From assembly GCF_020554845.1 (NCBI RefSeq), contig NZ_JAJCIA010000017.1:1-64000 (forward strand): a stretch of 64,000 bases of DNA. The letters run 5' to 3'. This DNA is from Blautia faecis (GTDB lineage: Bacteria > Bacillota > Clostridia > Lachnospirales > Lachnospiraceae). Positions 35,682 to 43,485 of this stretch are shown here, in pieces. The notes beneath the pieces were generated by a model. It had not been told where the DNA came from. It saw only the letters and a list, made by a program, of their open reading frames with translations, and did no database searches. A program made the position numbers and the translations under genes. The first letter of the stretch is position 1. Every line of letters starts with the position of its first letter.

Positions 35682-36399
35682 ATTCAAGACTCCTTTTTAA
35701 TTGAGTGTGACTTCTCTCATAAACCGCAGCCGCGATGCACCAGATCATGATAGCACTGTTCGTGCTGCTCTGGCTCATCACGGACATCCATGTAGCCACC
35801 GGCATCTGCATTGCCTGCGCAATATCCGGTACTGCAGCCAGCAGAAGGTTCCATGTGACCGGATGGAAAGCAAGCATCCACCTTGGATAGCGCGTTTTTC
35901 CGGCAAGCAGCATCACAAAATGGATACCAAAAACCAATAGCATCGGAACATACATGGGGAGGATCGCGGGGAGCATATCGTCCTGATAGGCCGTAACCGC
36001 CGCAAGCGCGGCCTCCGCTCTGATACGCGGCCCCAGATAGGTGGTAAACCATGCCATGGTGGCCACCCATGTATGGATGGTCAGAGCGATCGCAACGGTG
36101 AATATCCCGCACAGAAACTGGATGGTTCTGGTCTTTCTATATTTTTCGTCGATGTCCGCATTCAGTGCTTTTACCACAAAGTAATAGAGAAAGCCCCCAA
36201 TCGCTCCCAGTCCAACGGTAAGCACGGGCCTCCACAGCCCATAAGAGCCAGACAGATAACAGGCTCTGTTGAAAAGGCCGGTGTCGGTTTTCTGAAGCGG
36301 AACGCACCCCAGCAGCCAGTCCCCGGCAGCCATCAATCCACATCCGATCGCGCCAAGAATGCACCAGCGGATGAACTGTTTTGTTTCTTTCGTCTTCAT
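35671..36399 (-). CDS. Multi-span membrane protein of the ATC-hydrolase operon (242 aa)
   Basis: Six predicted membrane spans. It opens with W-C-I-L-G-A-I-G-C-G-L-M-A-A-G-D-W-L-L-G. The same G-x-x-G-C-L/G-x-x-x-x-G-D pattern begins the membrane protein at 37674-38408, so the two are probably paralogues. Other shared marks are a Trp-rich second span (L-W-R-P-V-L-T-V) and conserved His in the fourth span. I cannot name a function; a transporter or membrane-bound partner for the operon's enzymes is possible. ATG 36399 is preferred to ATG 36408 because AGGA abuts the latter. Confidence 0.65.
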   Translation of the reverse strand: MKTKETKQFIRWCILGAIGCGLMAAGDWLLGCVPLQKTDTGLFNRACYLSGSYGLWRPVLTVGLGAIGGFLYYFVVKALNADIDEKYRKTRTIQFLCGIFTVAIALTIHTWVATMAWFTTYLGPRIRAEAALAAVTAYQDDMLPAILPMYVPMLLVFGIHFVMLLAGKTRYPRWMLAFHPVTWNLLLAAVPDIAQAMQMPVATWMSVMSQSSTNSAIMIWCIAAAVYERSHTQLKRSLEYEA

Positions 36400-36418
36400 T
36401 TTCTTCATTCCTGCGCCC

Positions 36419-37018
36419 CTATTTTATGATCTTCATGCAAAAGTCGCAGCGGTCGTCCCCGCGCCCCAACGTCATGCTTCTCTCCCAAATCAGCTTCGGA
36501 TGCAGCCCGGCGTAGCTGATGTCGTCACTGTCGCAAAAGCAGCGGCACAGCTCCAGGTAGCCGTATTCTGCGCAGGTGTCGTGATAGGGACATTTCACCA
36601 TATCCACACGCCATATACCGTTGCCGACCTGCAACTCCTTTGGGTCAAAGCCCGCCGCCGGGCCGAAGACGCTCCGCGTGGATTTGACGAAAACGCTGGG
36701 AACAAGGCGGTAAAGCCCCGGTATGAGCAGCAGGGTGGCAAGCTGTTTGTGACTCGTTCTCGCCAACCGCTCCACATAGCCGTGAACGATTTGCAGCGCC
36801 TCTTCTTTCGGCATGACCCGCTGCAAGGTTTCGTAGGCCGCAATACCCGGTAAGATCTGCCGCTTGAGGTGGTATTGCTTCTCCTTGCTTGCATCTGCAT
36901 TTTCAGCCAGCAGCGCATTCAACCGTGTATCAAAAAAGGCCTTCAGCTCCTTGGCGTGCGAGGAAAAGCGCTGTGCCGCAGTCTCCCGAAAATCACGGGA
37001 GAGATAGGTTTCCTTCAT
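36419..37018 (-). CDS. ATC-hydrolase family protein 3 (199 aa)
   Basis: The most divergent of the four ATC-hydrolase-like proteins. It keeps V-K-C-P-Y-H-D-T-C-A-E-Y-G near residue 140, E-L-C-R-C-F-C-D-S-D-D and the late G-D-D-R-C-D-F-C-M. It has two extra Cys compared with its paralogues, making a metal site conceivable. Members of this arrangement are annotated as L-2-amino-thiazoline-4-carboxylate hydrolases; the activity here is unproven. Its ATG overlaps the stop of paralogue 2 (ATGA), implying coupled production, perhaps as a hetero-complex. Confidence 0.78.
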   Translation of the reverse strand: MKETYLSRDFRETAAQRFSSHAKELKAFFDTRLNALLAENADASKEKQYHLKRQILPGIAAYETLQRVMPKEEALQIVHGYVERLARTSHKQLATLLLIPGLYRLVPSVFVKSTRSVFGPAAGFDPKELQVGNGIWRVDMVKCPYHDTCAEYGYLELCRCFCDSDDISYAGLHPKLIWERSMTLGRGDDRCDFCMKIIK

Positions 37019-37677
37019 CGTCCGGCCTCCGTCTCAGGCTTCACGAAGCCCTTCTTTTTATACCCGCAGTCGCAGTATGGGCCGCCGGAGGCGAGAGTGT
37101 ACTGCCGCACGAAGTCGGTCACGCCGCCCGCTTCGCTCATGGTGTAGTCCAGGCGGCACAGCGCCGGAGTGAGGTCATATAGCCCCAGCTTTTTCATCAG
37201 CACACAGATGCCGCATTTGGTGAAGCGTCCCTCGTATCCGCTGCCGTCGGGGTATTCGTAAAACTCCATATTCCATGAATACGGGTTGCGGTCGGCGGCT
37301 TTCAAGGCTGCGGTCGCCTTCATGCCGGAAATGTCCTTTTCGGCAAATTTGCTCTTTCCGCTCTTGCGGCAGAACCATTTCATCGGCTTTGTCATCATGG
37401 ATTTTGCGTAATACTCCGTCAGCCACTCCACATCCGGACGCTCCGGCATGGAGAGAACGAACGCGCCGATCATTGCGCAGTTGACGATGTTCATCTTGAA
37501 GCGATCCGCTTTTTCAAACTCCGGCAGGTCTGCGATGATTGCTTTGTATTTCGGCTTTGCATTTTTCGTGATCGCTTTTGCCGTATCGGTATCGTAGCCG
37601 AGCACCTCTGTCAGCTGCTTTTGGAATGAGCCTGCAAACAGCGCCCACATTCCCATGGGCATACCTATGTATTTCAT
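37015..37677 (-). CDS. ATC-hydrolase family protein 2 (220 aa)
   Basis: Family marks are T-K-C-G-I-C-V-L-M-K-K-L-G-L-Y, L-T-P-A-L-C-R-L-D-Y and G-G-P-Y-C-D-C-G-Y in the last third. The N-terminal half is helical with F-K-M-N-I-V-N-C-A-M-I-G. No signal peptide or span. It overlaps both neighbours by four bases: the membrane protein upstream and paralogue 3 downstream. That continuous coupling suggests these three products act together. The function is inferred from family name only. Confidence 0.8.
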   Translation of the reverse strand: MKYIGMPMGMWALFAGSFQKQLTEVLGYDTDTAKAITKNAKPKYKAIIADLPEFEKADRFKMNIVNCAMIGAFVLSMPERPDVEWLTEYYAKSMMTKPMKWFCRKSGKSKFAEKDISGMKATAALKAADRNPYSWNMEFYEYPDGSGYEGRFTKCGICVLMKKLGLYDLTPALCRLDYTMSEAGGVTDFVRQYTLASGGPYCDCGYKKKGFVKPETEAGR

Positions 37678-38408
37678 TGCACTGTCTCCTTACATTCTCC
37701 GCATTTTGCCTTCTCCCGCAGCAAAACCAGCCCCAATACCAAAACCAGCAGGTGTCCGGCGGATTCCGTGCCGTGATCGATCTGATCCAGCGGCCACGGC
37801 AGAAGCGTGAAGAGATTTCCCACAATCCCCGTAAAAACGATGGGGTTGCAGAAGGATGCCAATATCCGCTGTGCTGTGTTTTTCAGCGGGAGCATCCTTT
37901 TCCAGATCATAACGAGCATCACGACGGAAAGAAGTACATCACACAGGATATATGCTGCCAGCAGCGGCGCGGTGTTGCAGTAAAAAACCTTATTGGCGAT
38001 CTCTGCTGCCGCCTGCATATCGCCGTATTTCTCAAAGGTAAACTTGAAGATCAGCGCCATGTTCGTAAACATAGCATGGACATAGCCCCAGCAGACCGTG
38101 CCGGTGAGATAGGCGATATGAAACAGCTTGACCCACTTCTGCTGCTTTGGTTGGGTGAGGTGCCGCTTCAGGAGCTTCCACATCTGGTGAAAACCGATGT
38201 AATAGAGTGCCGTTCCGAGAACACCGCAGATAATGCTGACCACCATGCGCCATGTGGCCATATTGAGATAGGCGACTTTGACCATCAGTCCGATGGATTC
38301 CGTGCTTTGGGTTTTCCCGGTCGCCGCAAACAAAAAGTCGCCGATCACATAGAGCAAGCACCCGATCATGCCCGCAATAAGCGCTCGTTTTTCTTTACTC
38401 GATTTCAT
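37674..38408 (-). CDS. Multi-span membrane protein of the ATC-hydrolase operon (244 aa)
   Basis: Six predicted spans; paralogue of the protein at 35671-36399 (start A-G-M-I-G-C-L-L-Y-V-I-G-D-F-L-F). The C-terminus is short and has two Cys (A-K-C-G-E-C). A much longer frame upstream has no ribosome-binding site; ATG 38408 overlaps the stop of the methyltransferase gene (ATGA). The stop in turn overlaps ATC-hydrolase paralogue 2. I know of no assigned function. Confidence 0.68.
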   Translation of the reverse strand: MKSSKEKRALIAGMIGCLLYVIGDFLFAATGKTQSTESIGLMVKVAYLNMATWRMVVSIICGVLGTALYYIGFHQMWKLLKRHLTQPKQQKWVKLFHIAYLTGTVCWGYVHAMFTNMALIFKFTFEKYGDMQAAAEIANKVFYCNTAPLLAAYILCDVLLSVVMLVMIWKRMLPLKNTAQRILASFCNPIVFTGIVGNLFTLLPWPLDQIDHGTESAGHLLVLVLGLVLLREKAKCGECKETVQ

Positions 38409-39247
38409 TTCCTGCCTCCAAATCCGATCTTCACGATCTGCATTTTCATCATGCCGTCGCCGACCTTTGCGAGAAAACGGAAAAAGCCGCTGACGGATGG
38501 GTCGCGGAGATCGTTGTAGCCCAGCATATAGCCCCGACTCGTGACCTGCAAACGGCTGTCCCACAGGGAAAGCTCGCTTTTTGCGTTCGAAACCGCAAAA
38601 TACGCGCCCACATCCTGGATCTTCGCGCTCTTGAGCCATGTCTTGGCGATCATCTTCACCGCCGTCCGATTTGCAGCGTCAAACACCAGCACGCTGTCCG
38701 GAAAAGCGTCTGCCATTTGCTGTACCAGCGTCTTGACCTGCTCGGTCAAAAAATAGTAGAACACGCCGGAGGCAAAGAATACCGCACCGTTTGAAGAGTC
38801 AATTTTTCTAAGCCATTCGGTATTGTTCAAATCGCAGGGGATATTTTCTTCACGCTCCCCGGCGGGCAGCAGCTCATTGCGCACGGCGATCACATCCGGG
38901 AAGTCCAGATTATAAATCTTGCAACTGCCGTTGTCGCAGCTTCTCCCTGTGCTGTCCAGTCCGCAGCCCAGATTGACCACCGCCGCATTGGGGTGAGATT
39001 TCAGATAATCCCGCACCTCAAAAGCAAGGTCATTCTGCCGCATGGCCACCTCCAGTGAACCGAAACGCTGCATCAGGCTGCGGGATTTTTTCTCCGCCTC
39101 TGAAAAGTCGTAGTCGATCTCGTCAATCAGGCGAACCGCTGTTTCGTCCCGGTAAAGATTCGGGTATAGTTCTGAGCAGACCTTCCGCGCATACAGCGGA
39201 ATGATCAGCGTCTCCTGTACGGTGTTTTTCTCGATTTTATATTTCAT
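38405..39247 (-). CDS. PPM1/LCM-type class I SAM methyltransferase (280 aa)
   Basis: A methyltransferase of the leucine-carboxyl-methyltransferase/TcmP-like group. The family start is visible (E-T-L-I-I-P-L-Y-A-R-K, then I-D-Y-D-F-S-E-A-E). SAM motif I is V-V-N-L-G-C-G-L-D-S-T-G near residue 94, and the acidic ribose-binding turn is Y-N-L-D-F-P-D-V. The C-terminus (G-Y-M-L-G-Y-N-D-L) is complete. This group O-methylates small acids and natural products as well as proteins. AAGGAG lies eight bases before ATG 39247. A shortened relative lies at 53143-53637 beside the transporter operons, a link between the two regions. Confidence 0.88.
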   Translation of the reverse strand: MKYKIEKNTVQETLIIPLYARKVCSELYPNLYRDETAVRLIDEIDYDFSEAEKKSRSLMQRFGSLEVAMRQNDLAFEVRDYLKSHPNAAVVNLGCGLDSTGRSCDNGSCKIYNLDFPDVIAVRNELLPAGEREENIPCDLNNTEWLRKIDSSNGAVFFASGVFYYFLTEQVKTLVQQMADAFPDSVLVFDAANRTAVKMIAKTWLKSAKIQDVGAYFAVSNAKSELSLWDSRLQVTSRGYMLGYNDLRDPSVSGFFRFLAKVGDGMMKMQIVKIGFGGRK

Positions 39248-39260
39248 ATAGGTATCTCCT

Positions 39261-39752
39261 TCAGTGAATAAATACCGACATAATCGCCGCCAGTGCTGCC
39301 GAAATGACCGCCATACCAACTGTGCCGAACAGCCACTTTTTGCCCTTATCCTTGGCTGTAATGTAGGGTTTCAGGTCTTCCGTTCCCGGAATTTCCCATG
39401 CGTTCGTATGTCCTACCCAATAGCCGTCAACCCAAAATCGGTCTATGAGATTCATAACGGACAGTATGACCAGCAGCTGCCAAAAGCCCTGAACGAAGCC
39501 CTTTGCGCCGTTGAGCGCATAGACACACACCAGCACATAGGCGATGTAACCGGGAACGCAGACAGCTTTGAAAATCAAAGCATTTCGCTTAATTTTCGCG
39601 TGTGTTGTAAGTCCCAGCGTTACGCACCGCTCCTGCACCTCCGGGCTGTAAAGATGCACCATGCCCACCGCGCCCTTGCGGATACCCACGGCACAGATGA
39701 TAATCAGCAGAACCCCCAGCCCCAGACCTTCCAAAACCGTTTGTAAAAGCAT
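39261..39752 (-). CDS. Membrane protein of the ATC-hydrolase operon (163 aa)
   Basis: Four predicted spans: an N-terminal one (L-G-L-G-V-L-L-I-I-I-C-A-V-G-I), two in the middle and one at the C-terminus (G-M-A-V-I-S-A-A-L-A-A-I-M-S-V). A soluble loop holds R-F-W-V-D-G-Y-W-V-G-H-T. It is unrelated by eye to the two six-span proteins. The ATG shares one base with the stop of the upstream ATC-hydrolase-like gene. Function unknown. Confidence 0.65.
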   Translation of the reverse strand: MLLQTVLEGLGLGVLLIIICAVGIRKGAVGMVHLYSPEVQERCVTLGLTTHAKIKRNALIFKAVCVPGYIAYVLVCVYALNGAKGFVQGFWQLLVILSVMNLIDRFWVDGYWVGHTNAWEIPGTEDLKPYITAKDKGKKWLFGTVGMAVISAALAAIMSVFIH

Positions 39753-40453
39753 TACTTGTTCCTCCTGTATCCTTTTTCGTCCCGGTATTCGGGATGCTCC
39801 TTTAAATATGGATCCTTGTTGCCGCAGATGGTATAATCACATCGGCAGCCGTCCACGCAGGTAGTCGTCCGCACCAGTCTTGCATGGAGCAGCTCCATAG
39901 ACGCAAAGTCCACATTACACAGGGCGGGCATAATATCCGTAAGACCGTGCTTGATAGCAAACTCCGCTGCCGGGCACGCCGTAAATTCATAATAAATAGG
40001 CTTGTCGGTTTCATAAGGCGCAACCGCCATCTCGTAATCGTGCCATTTGTCGCAGCCGCTTTTCGAACGAACAAACGCCTTGTACATCAGCTTCCTCCAG
40101 AACGGCTTGTTGCAGTCCACAAATTTCAGCCTGCGGAAGATCGGCAGGATCAGATTTTCCTCCATCTCTTCGATTTCACGGAACGAAGTAACTGCTTTGC
40201 AGACCACATAATAGCTCATGATGGCGATGCAGTCGTAGGTGCCGCCTACGCCGTTGTGGAAGTTCTTTTTGCCGCCCAAGTCGGTGCGCCAGTCGGAGAG
40301 AAAGACCGCGTACTGCCGCTGTACCTGTTCCCATATCGCCTCCCGCTCTGCTTCCGGGTAGTGCAGGGCGATCTTCGCCCGTATCTCTTTCTTGCAAGGC
40401 TTTGAATACAGCACATGGCTTTTGCGGTCGAATAGAAGCTCGTTGTCCTTCAT
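39752..40453 (-). CDS. ATC-hydrolase family protein 1 (233 aa)
   Basis: The longest of the four paralogues. It shows F-T-A-C-P-A-A-E-F-A-I-K-H-G-L, I-M-P-A-L-C-N-V-D-F-A and C-V-D-G-C-R-C-D-Y-T-I, so the shared C-P...L-x-P-x-L-C-x-x-D...C-D pattern is kept. The middle contains G-G-T-Y-D-C-I-A-I-M. A cytoplasmic enzyme by sequence. Start 40453 is chosen because GGAGG stands before it; the longer frame to 40489 lacks one. In the founding enzyme the reaction is hydrolysis of ATC on the way to L-cysteine; whether this protein does the same is not known. Confidence 0.8.
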   Translation of the reverse strand: MKDNELLFDRKSHVLYSKPCKKEIRAKIALHYPEAEREAIWEQVQRQYAVFLSDWRTDLGGKKNFHNGVGGTYDCIAIMSYYVVCKAVTSFREIEEMEENLILPIFRRLKFVDCNKPFWRKLMYKAFVRSKSGCDKWHDYEMAVAPYETDKPIYYEFTACPAAEFAIKHGLTDIMPALCNVDFASMELLHARLVRTTTCVDGCRCDYTICGNKDPYLKEHPEYRDEKGYRRNK

Positions 40454-40504
40454 CTGATTGCCTCCCTCCTTGTTCTTTCTTGCGTGCATGAGACCATCTC
40501 AGAT

Positions 40505-41188
40505 TTAACCCGCTTTTCGGCAGACAAACCATGCCATGCTTTTCAGGTTTCCCATGTCCACATCCGTATACATTCCATCCAGCCGTGCTTTCAGACTGGA
40601 AACCGTCTCATAGGGCGGTGTGAAAAACCCTGCCTTTTCATAAGCATGCCGGACAAACCAATCCGTCCGCTTGTGCTCGCCCATCACATAAAAGCAGCCG
40701 CAGAATGTCCCGCCGGGTCTCAAAACCCGGAATACCTCCCGATAGGCGGCCCCTTTGTCCGGGAAAGCGTGAAAGCCGTTCAACGACAAAACGATGTCAA
40801 AGGTGTCGTCTGCATAGGGGAGTGCTCCCACATCTCCCTGCCGGAAGGTTACATTTTTCAGGTGCAGGCAGTCAGCCTTTTCCCGTGCCTGCCTCATCAT
40901 ATCGGGCGAATAATCGAGACAGGTAATGTCCGCTTCCGGCATAGTCCGATAAACCGGCATGGTCAGAATCCCTGTTCCCACCGGCACTTCCAGCAGCTTG
41001 CCGGAGAAATGCTCCGGAATACCGGACATTGCCTTTTCCAGATGGGCGTCGTTTTTCGCCTTGTTCATTGCCCACACCAAGCGGCACACCGCTTTCCCGC
41101 TCAGAGTAGAGCAGGTGATCATGCCGTCATAAAAACTGTTTCCGCCCGTCATTCGGTACGCACCGCGAATAGCTTCTTTTCGTTCCAT
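40505..41188 (-). CDS. Class I SAM-dependent methyltransferase (227 aa)
   Basis: A UbiE-like methyltransferase. SAM motif I is L-L-E-V-P-V-G-T-G-I-L near residue 70, followed by C-L-D-Y-S-P-D-M (acidic turn), G-D-V-G-A-L-P-Y and R-V-L-R-P-G-G-T-F. The C-terminus contains W-F-V-C-R-K. Small-molecule substrate unknown. The GGAGG lies about eight bases before ATG 41188. It precedes ATC-hydrolase paralogue 1 by about 50 bases. Confidence 0.87.
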   Translation of the reverse strand: MERKEAIRGAYRMTGGNSFYDGMITCSTLSGKAVCRLVWAMNKAKNDAHLEKAMSGIPEHFSGKLLEVPVGTGILTMPVYRTMPEADITCLDYSPDMMRQAREKADCLHLKNVTFRQGDVGALPYADDTFDIVLSLNGFHAFPDKGAAYREVFRVLRPGGTFCGCFYVMGEHKRTDWFVRHAYEKAGFFTPPYETVSSLKARLDGMYTDVDMGNLKSMAWFVCRKAG

Positions 41189-41232
41189 GGTTCTTCCTCC
41201 GTGTTTCAATCATCACACGACCGTTTCCGATC

Positions 41233-42138
41233 TCATTTTTTCAAAATGTCCACGATTTTCGCGAAGTCCTCCTTTGCCTCCTTGAAGATCGGCAGCATAC
41301 AGTAGCAATGCACCATCTTCGGGCGGGCGGACACCGTATAGGGGACATTTGCCCGTTTGCAGGCTTCCTCAAAGTCCGGCAAAGCACCGTAGAGCACCTC
41401 GTCGGCAGAATAGAAGAAGTGAATATCGCCTACGCCGGTAAAATCTCCCCGAGAGCCAGAGAGCATATAGTCCGGCACATTCTCACAGCCGTGCCGCATG
41501 AACTTCTCCACCGTCACCATGAAGGCATAGTCGATGGAAACATCTCTTTCGTTCAATGCCTTCATCCGCGATTTTTCGCCATCGTTCCACGGCACTTCGC
41601 CGGGGGATACGGCGACGATGTGCCTCGGCTGCGGCAGCGGTTCGGGCTGCGCGTTGTTGTGCGCCGCAATGCCCAGTGCCAGCGCACCGCCGGAGGAAAA
41701 GCCGCAGGTACTGACGTTCCCGCCGCCGTACAGTGTAATCATTTTTCGATAACATTCGTACACCATCGCGTATGTTTCAGTAATGCAGTGTTCCATGCAG
41801 AGCGGGTAAAACGGAAACCACACATCACAGCCGGTCTCGCGGCAGAGCTTGCGCATCACAGGCAGGTCGCCCTTATCGGGGCCGATCACCATGCCGCCGC
41901 CAAAGAAATAGAGAATCGCGCGCTCGGACGGCTTCGGATGCTCTCGCACGATCAGGCAGGGAAAGCCGTTTACCGCAATCGTTTCATAATATACCTTGCG
42001 GTCGGTGGGCGTAAAAACGCCACGATGCCGGTTCTGCTTTTCAATTTCCTTTCGCAGTGCATCCTCCGGCAAGGCGAACGCCTTTTTCGCGCCGGAGAGC
42101 TTGTATACGCTGCGTAAGATAGATGCAAAGATACTCAT
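41233..42138 (-). CDS. Alpha/beta hydrolase (HSL-like esterase, 301 aa)
   Basis: An alpha/beta-hydrolase-3 type esterase. The oxyanion-hole motif is F-F-G-G-G-M, with Phe where His usually stands (H-G-G-G). The nucleophile elbow is G-F-S-S-G-G near residue 147, the acid is in F-Y-S-A-D-E-V and the His is in M-V-H-C-Y-C. It would hydrolyse an ester, thioester or lactone in the cytoplasm. Its place among methyltransferases and ATC-hydrolase-like enzymes suggests it acts on the same compound; a ferric-siderophore esterase role is one possibility, not shown. Confidence 0.86.
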   Translation of the reverse strand: MSIFASILRSVYKLSGAKKAFALPEDALRKEIEKQNRHRGVFTPTDRKVYYETIAVNGFPCLIVREHPKPSERAILYFFGGGMVIGPDKGDLPVMRKLCRETGCDVWFPFYPLCMEHCITETYAMVYECYRKMITLYGGGNVSTCGFSSGGALALGIAAHNNAQPEPLPQPRHIVAVSPGEVPWNDGEKSRMKALNERDVSIDYAFMVTVEKFMRHGCENVPDYMLSGSRGDFTGVGDIHFFYSADEVLYGALPDFEEACKRANVPYTVSARPKMVHCYCMLPIFKEAKEDFAKIVDILKK

Positions 42139-42150
42139 GATTTAGCCCCC

Positions 42151-42756
42151 TCATTTCCGTGCCGTGATGCACAGCCAGCTTTTCTTTTTGTGTATCTGCA
42201 CATCGTGAAAGCCCGCCTGCTCCAGATACGCCTTCAGCTCGGCGTCCTTGTAGATGGTCATGCCGCCGATGATCTCCGTCCACTTCTTGTCCTTGTCCGT
42301 ATCGCCGTTGCTTTCGTTGCAAATGAGTAATTTCCCGCCGGGCTTCAGCACCCGGTAAACCTCCCGGAAGCACTGCGGCAGATCGGGCCAGAAATAGACG
42401 GTTTCAAAGGCTGTGACCGCATCGAACCAGTCCTTTGCGAAAATGATACGCTCCACGCTGCCCTGCCACACCACGCAGCGCCCCTCCTGAATTGCGGCTC
42501 GGTTGAGGCTTCGAGCCTTCTCCACACTGACGGGAGAATAGTCAATGCCCTTGACAATACCCTGTGGGTATTTTTTCAGCAGCCTTTTCATGTTCGCCCC
42601 GCCGCCGCAGCCGCAGTCCAGCACCTTGGCGTCCGGCGCAACATTCAGAAATTGAAGTCCCCACTGGGCCACAGGACTGTGACCCAGGTTCATCATGGCA
42701 ACCATGATTTTCCCGCCAAGCCCCACAGGCTTTCTGGTGTTCTCAAAAAATGACAT
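42151..42756 (-). CDS. Class I SAM-dependent methyltransferase (201 aa)
   Basis: A short methyltransferase with motif I V-L-D-C-G-C-G-G-G-A-N near residue 46, then G-I-D-Y-S-P-V-S-V and V-L-K-P-G-G-K-L-L. M-N-L-G-H-S-P near the N-terminus is typical of a group of small anaerobe methyltransferases of unknown substrate. It starts four bases after the stop of the upstream methyltransferase gene. Confidence 0.88.
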   Translation of the reverse strand: MSFFENTRKPVGLGGKIMVAMMNLGHSPVAQWGLQFLNVAPDAKVLDCGCGGGANMKRLLKKYPQGIVKGIDYSPVSVEKARSLNRAAIQEGRCVVWQGSVERIIFAKDWFDAVTAFETVYFWPDLPQCFREVYRVLKPGGKLLICNESNGDTDKDKKWTEIIGGMTIYKDAELKAYLEQAGFHDVQIHKKKSWLCITARK

Positions 42757-42760
42757 CTTA

Positions 42761-43375
42761 TCACACCTCCGATTTCACACATTCCGCATAGGTCAGCGGG
42801 AAGGACGCCTTTAGAACAGCGCTTTTCCGCACCGCCCAGCCGTTTTGCCGTAGGAAACGCAGGTATTCCTTGCTCGTCCACTTGCTGTGGAGAGGGAAGC
42901 CTGCCATCCTCATAAAAAATGCCCTGACCATGCCGGAAAAAGAGTTTCCGGCATGGGTGAAGGTCGGCGCAATCAACACGCCGTCATCCTTCAGAACCCG
43001 CTTGATTTCTTGCAGGGCTTTCTCCGGCTGCGGCACGATGTGCAGTGCGTTTGACACGATCACCACATCAAAAGATTCATCCGCATAGGGCAGGCGGAAC
43101 ATATCCTGCACGGAAAAGTGCAGCTTCGCCGAGTGATTGTCCCGCTTGGCTTCCGCAATCATTTCCGCAGAAGCGTCCGTCGCCTCGATGTGTGCCGCCG
43201 CGTTTACGATATGTTTTGCGATTAGCCCCGTGCCGGTCGCCAGATCCAACACCGTTTTTGCTTTCACCACCGGCCGGATGTGCGCATACATCTCCTCATA
43301 CGCTGCCAGATCCTTTCGCATAAAGCGGTCGTACCGACCGGCATTTTTGTCCCAGAAGTTCTTGTGTTCCAGCAT
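42761..43375 (-). CDS. Class I SAM-dependent methyltransferase (204 aa)
   Basis: A UbiE/PhcB-like methyltransferase: N-F-W-D-K-N-A-G-R-Y-D-R-F at the start, motif I V-L-D-L-A-T-G-T-G-L near residue 42, A-T-D-A-S-A-E-M, L-P-Y-A-D-E-S-F-D-V-V and V-L-K-D-D-G-V-L. ATG 43375 is preferred because AAAGGA abuts the ATG at 43384. Two GTTAG-N6-CTAAC repeats lie 20-70 bases before the start, so this gene may have its own promoter inside the TetR-headed operon and be under metal control. Confidence 0.87.
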   Translation of the reverse strand: MLEHKNFWDKNAGRYDRFMRKDLAAYEEMYAHIRPVVKAKTVLDLATGTGLIAKHIVNAAAHIEATDASAEMIAEAKRDNHSAKLHFSVQDMFRLPYADESFDVVIVSNALHIVPQPEKALQEIKRVLKDDGVLIAPTFTHAGNSFSGMVRAFFMRMAGFPLHSKWTSKEYLRFLRQNGWAVRKSAVLKASFPLTYAECVKSEV

Positions 43376-43394
43376 CGCTATCATTCCTTTCGAT

Positions 43395-43445
43395 GTTAGA
43401 TTTGCCTAACCGATACGCACAGTCGCGTAGTTAGAGAGTACTAAC
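43395..43445 (-). promoter_or_regulatory. Two GTTAG-N6-CTAAC boxes (putative DtxR-type sites)
   Basis: Exact repeats at 43395-43410 and 43430-43445, with centres 35 bases apart. They are between the TetR gene and the first methyltransferase gene. Single copies of the same box stand before the ECF S genes and the 53143-53637 methyltransferase. The half-site GTTAG/CTAAC resembles that of DtxR/IdeR iron boxes, and an intact DtxR-family gene is at 55688-56068. Confidence 0.65.
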
Positions 43446-43462
43446 CGTCGTATTTCGGAAAA

Positions 43463-43478
43463 GCCGCATCTCTGCGGC
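43463..43478 (-). terminator. Hairpin behind the TetR gene
   Basis: GCCGCA-tctc-TGCGGC, a perfect six-pair stem, is followed on the minus strand by TTTTCC. It lies just after the TetR stop (43486), so the genes beyond may depend partly on read-through or on an internal promoter near the two boxes. Confidence 0.55.
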
Positions 43479-43485
43479 CTTCCGC

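Noticed and set aside
37674..38639. A 321-codon version of the six-span membrane protein
   Set aside because: The extra 77 codons overlap the methyltransferase gene, are unlike a protein, and the ATG at 38408 forms an ATGA overlap.
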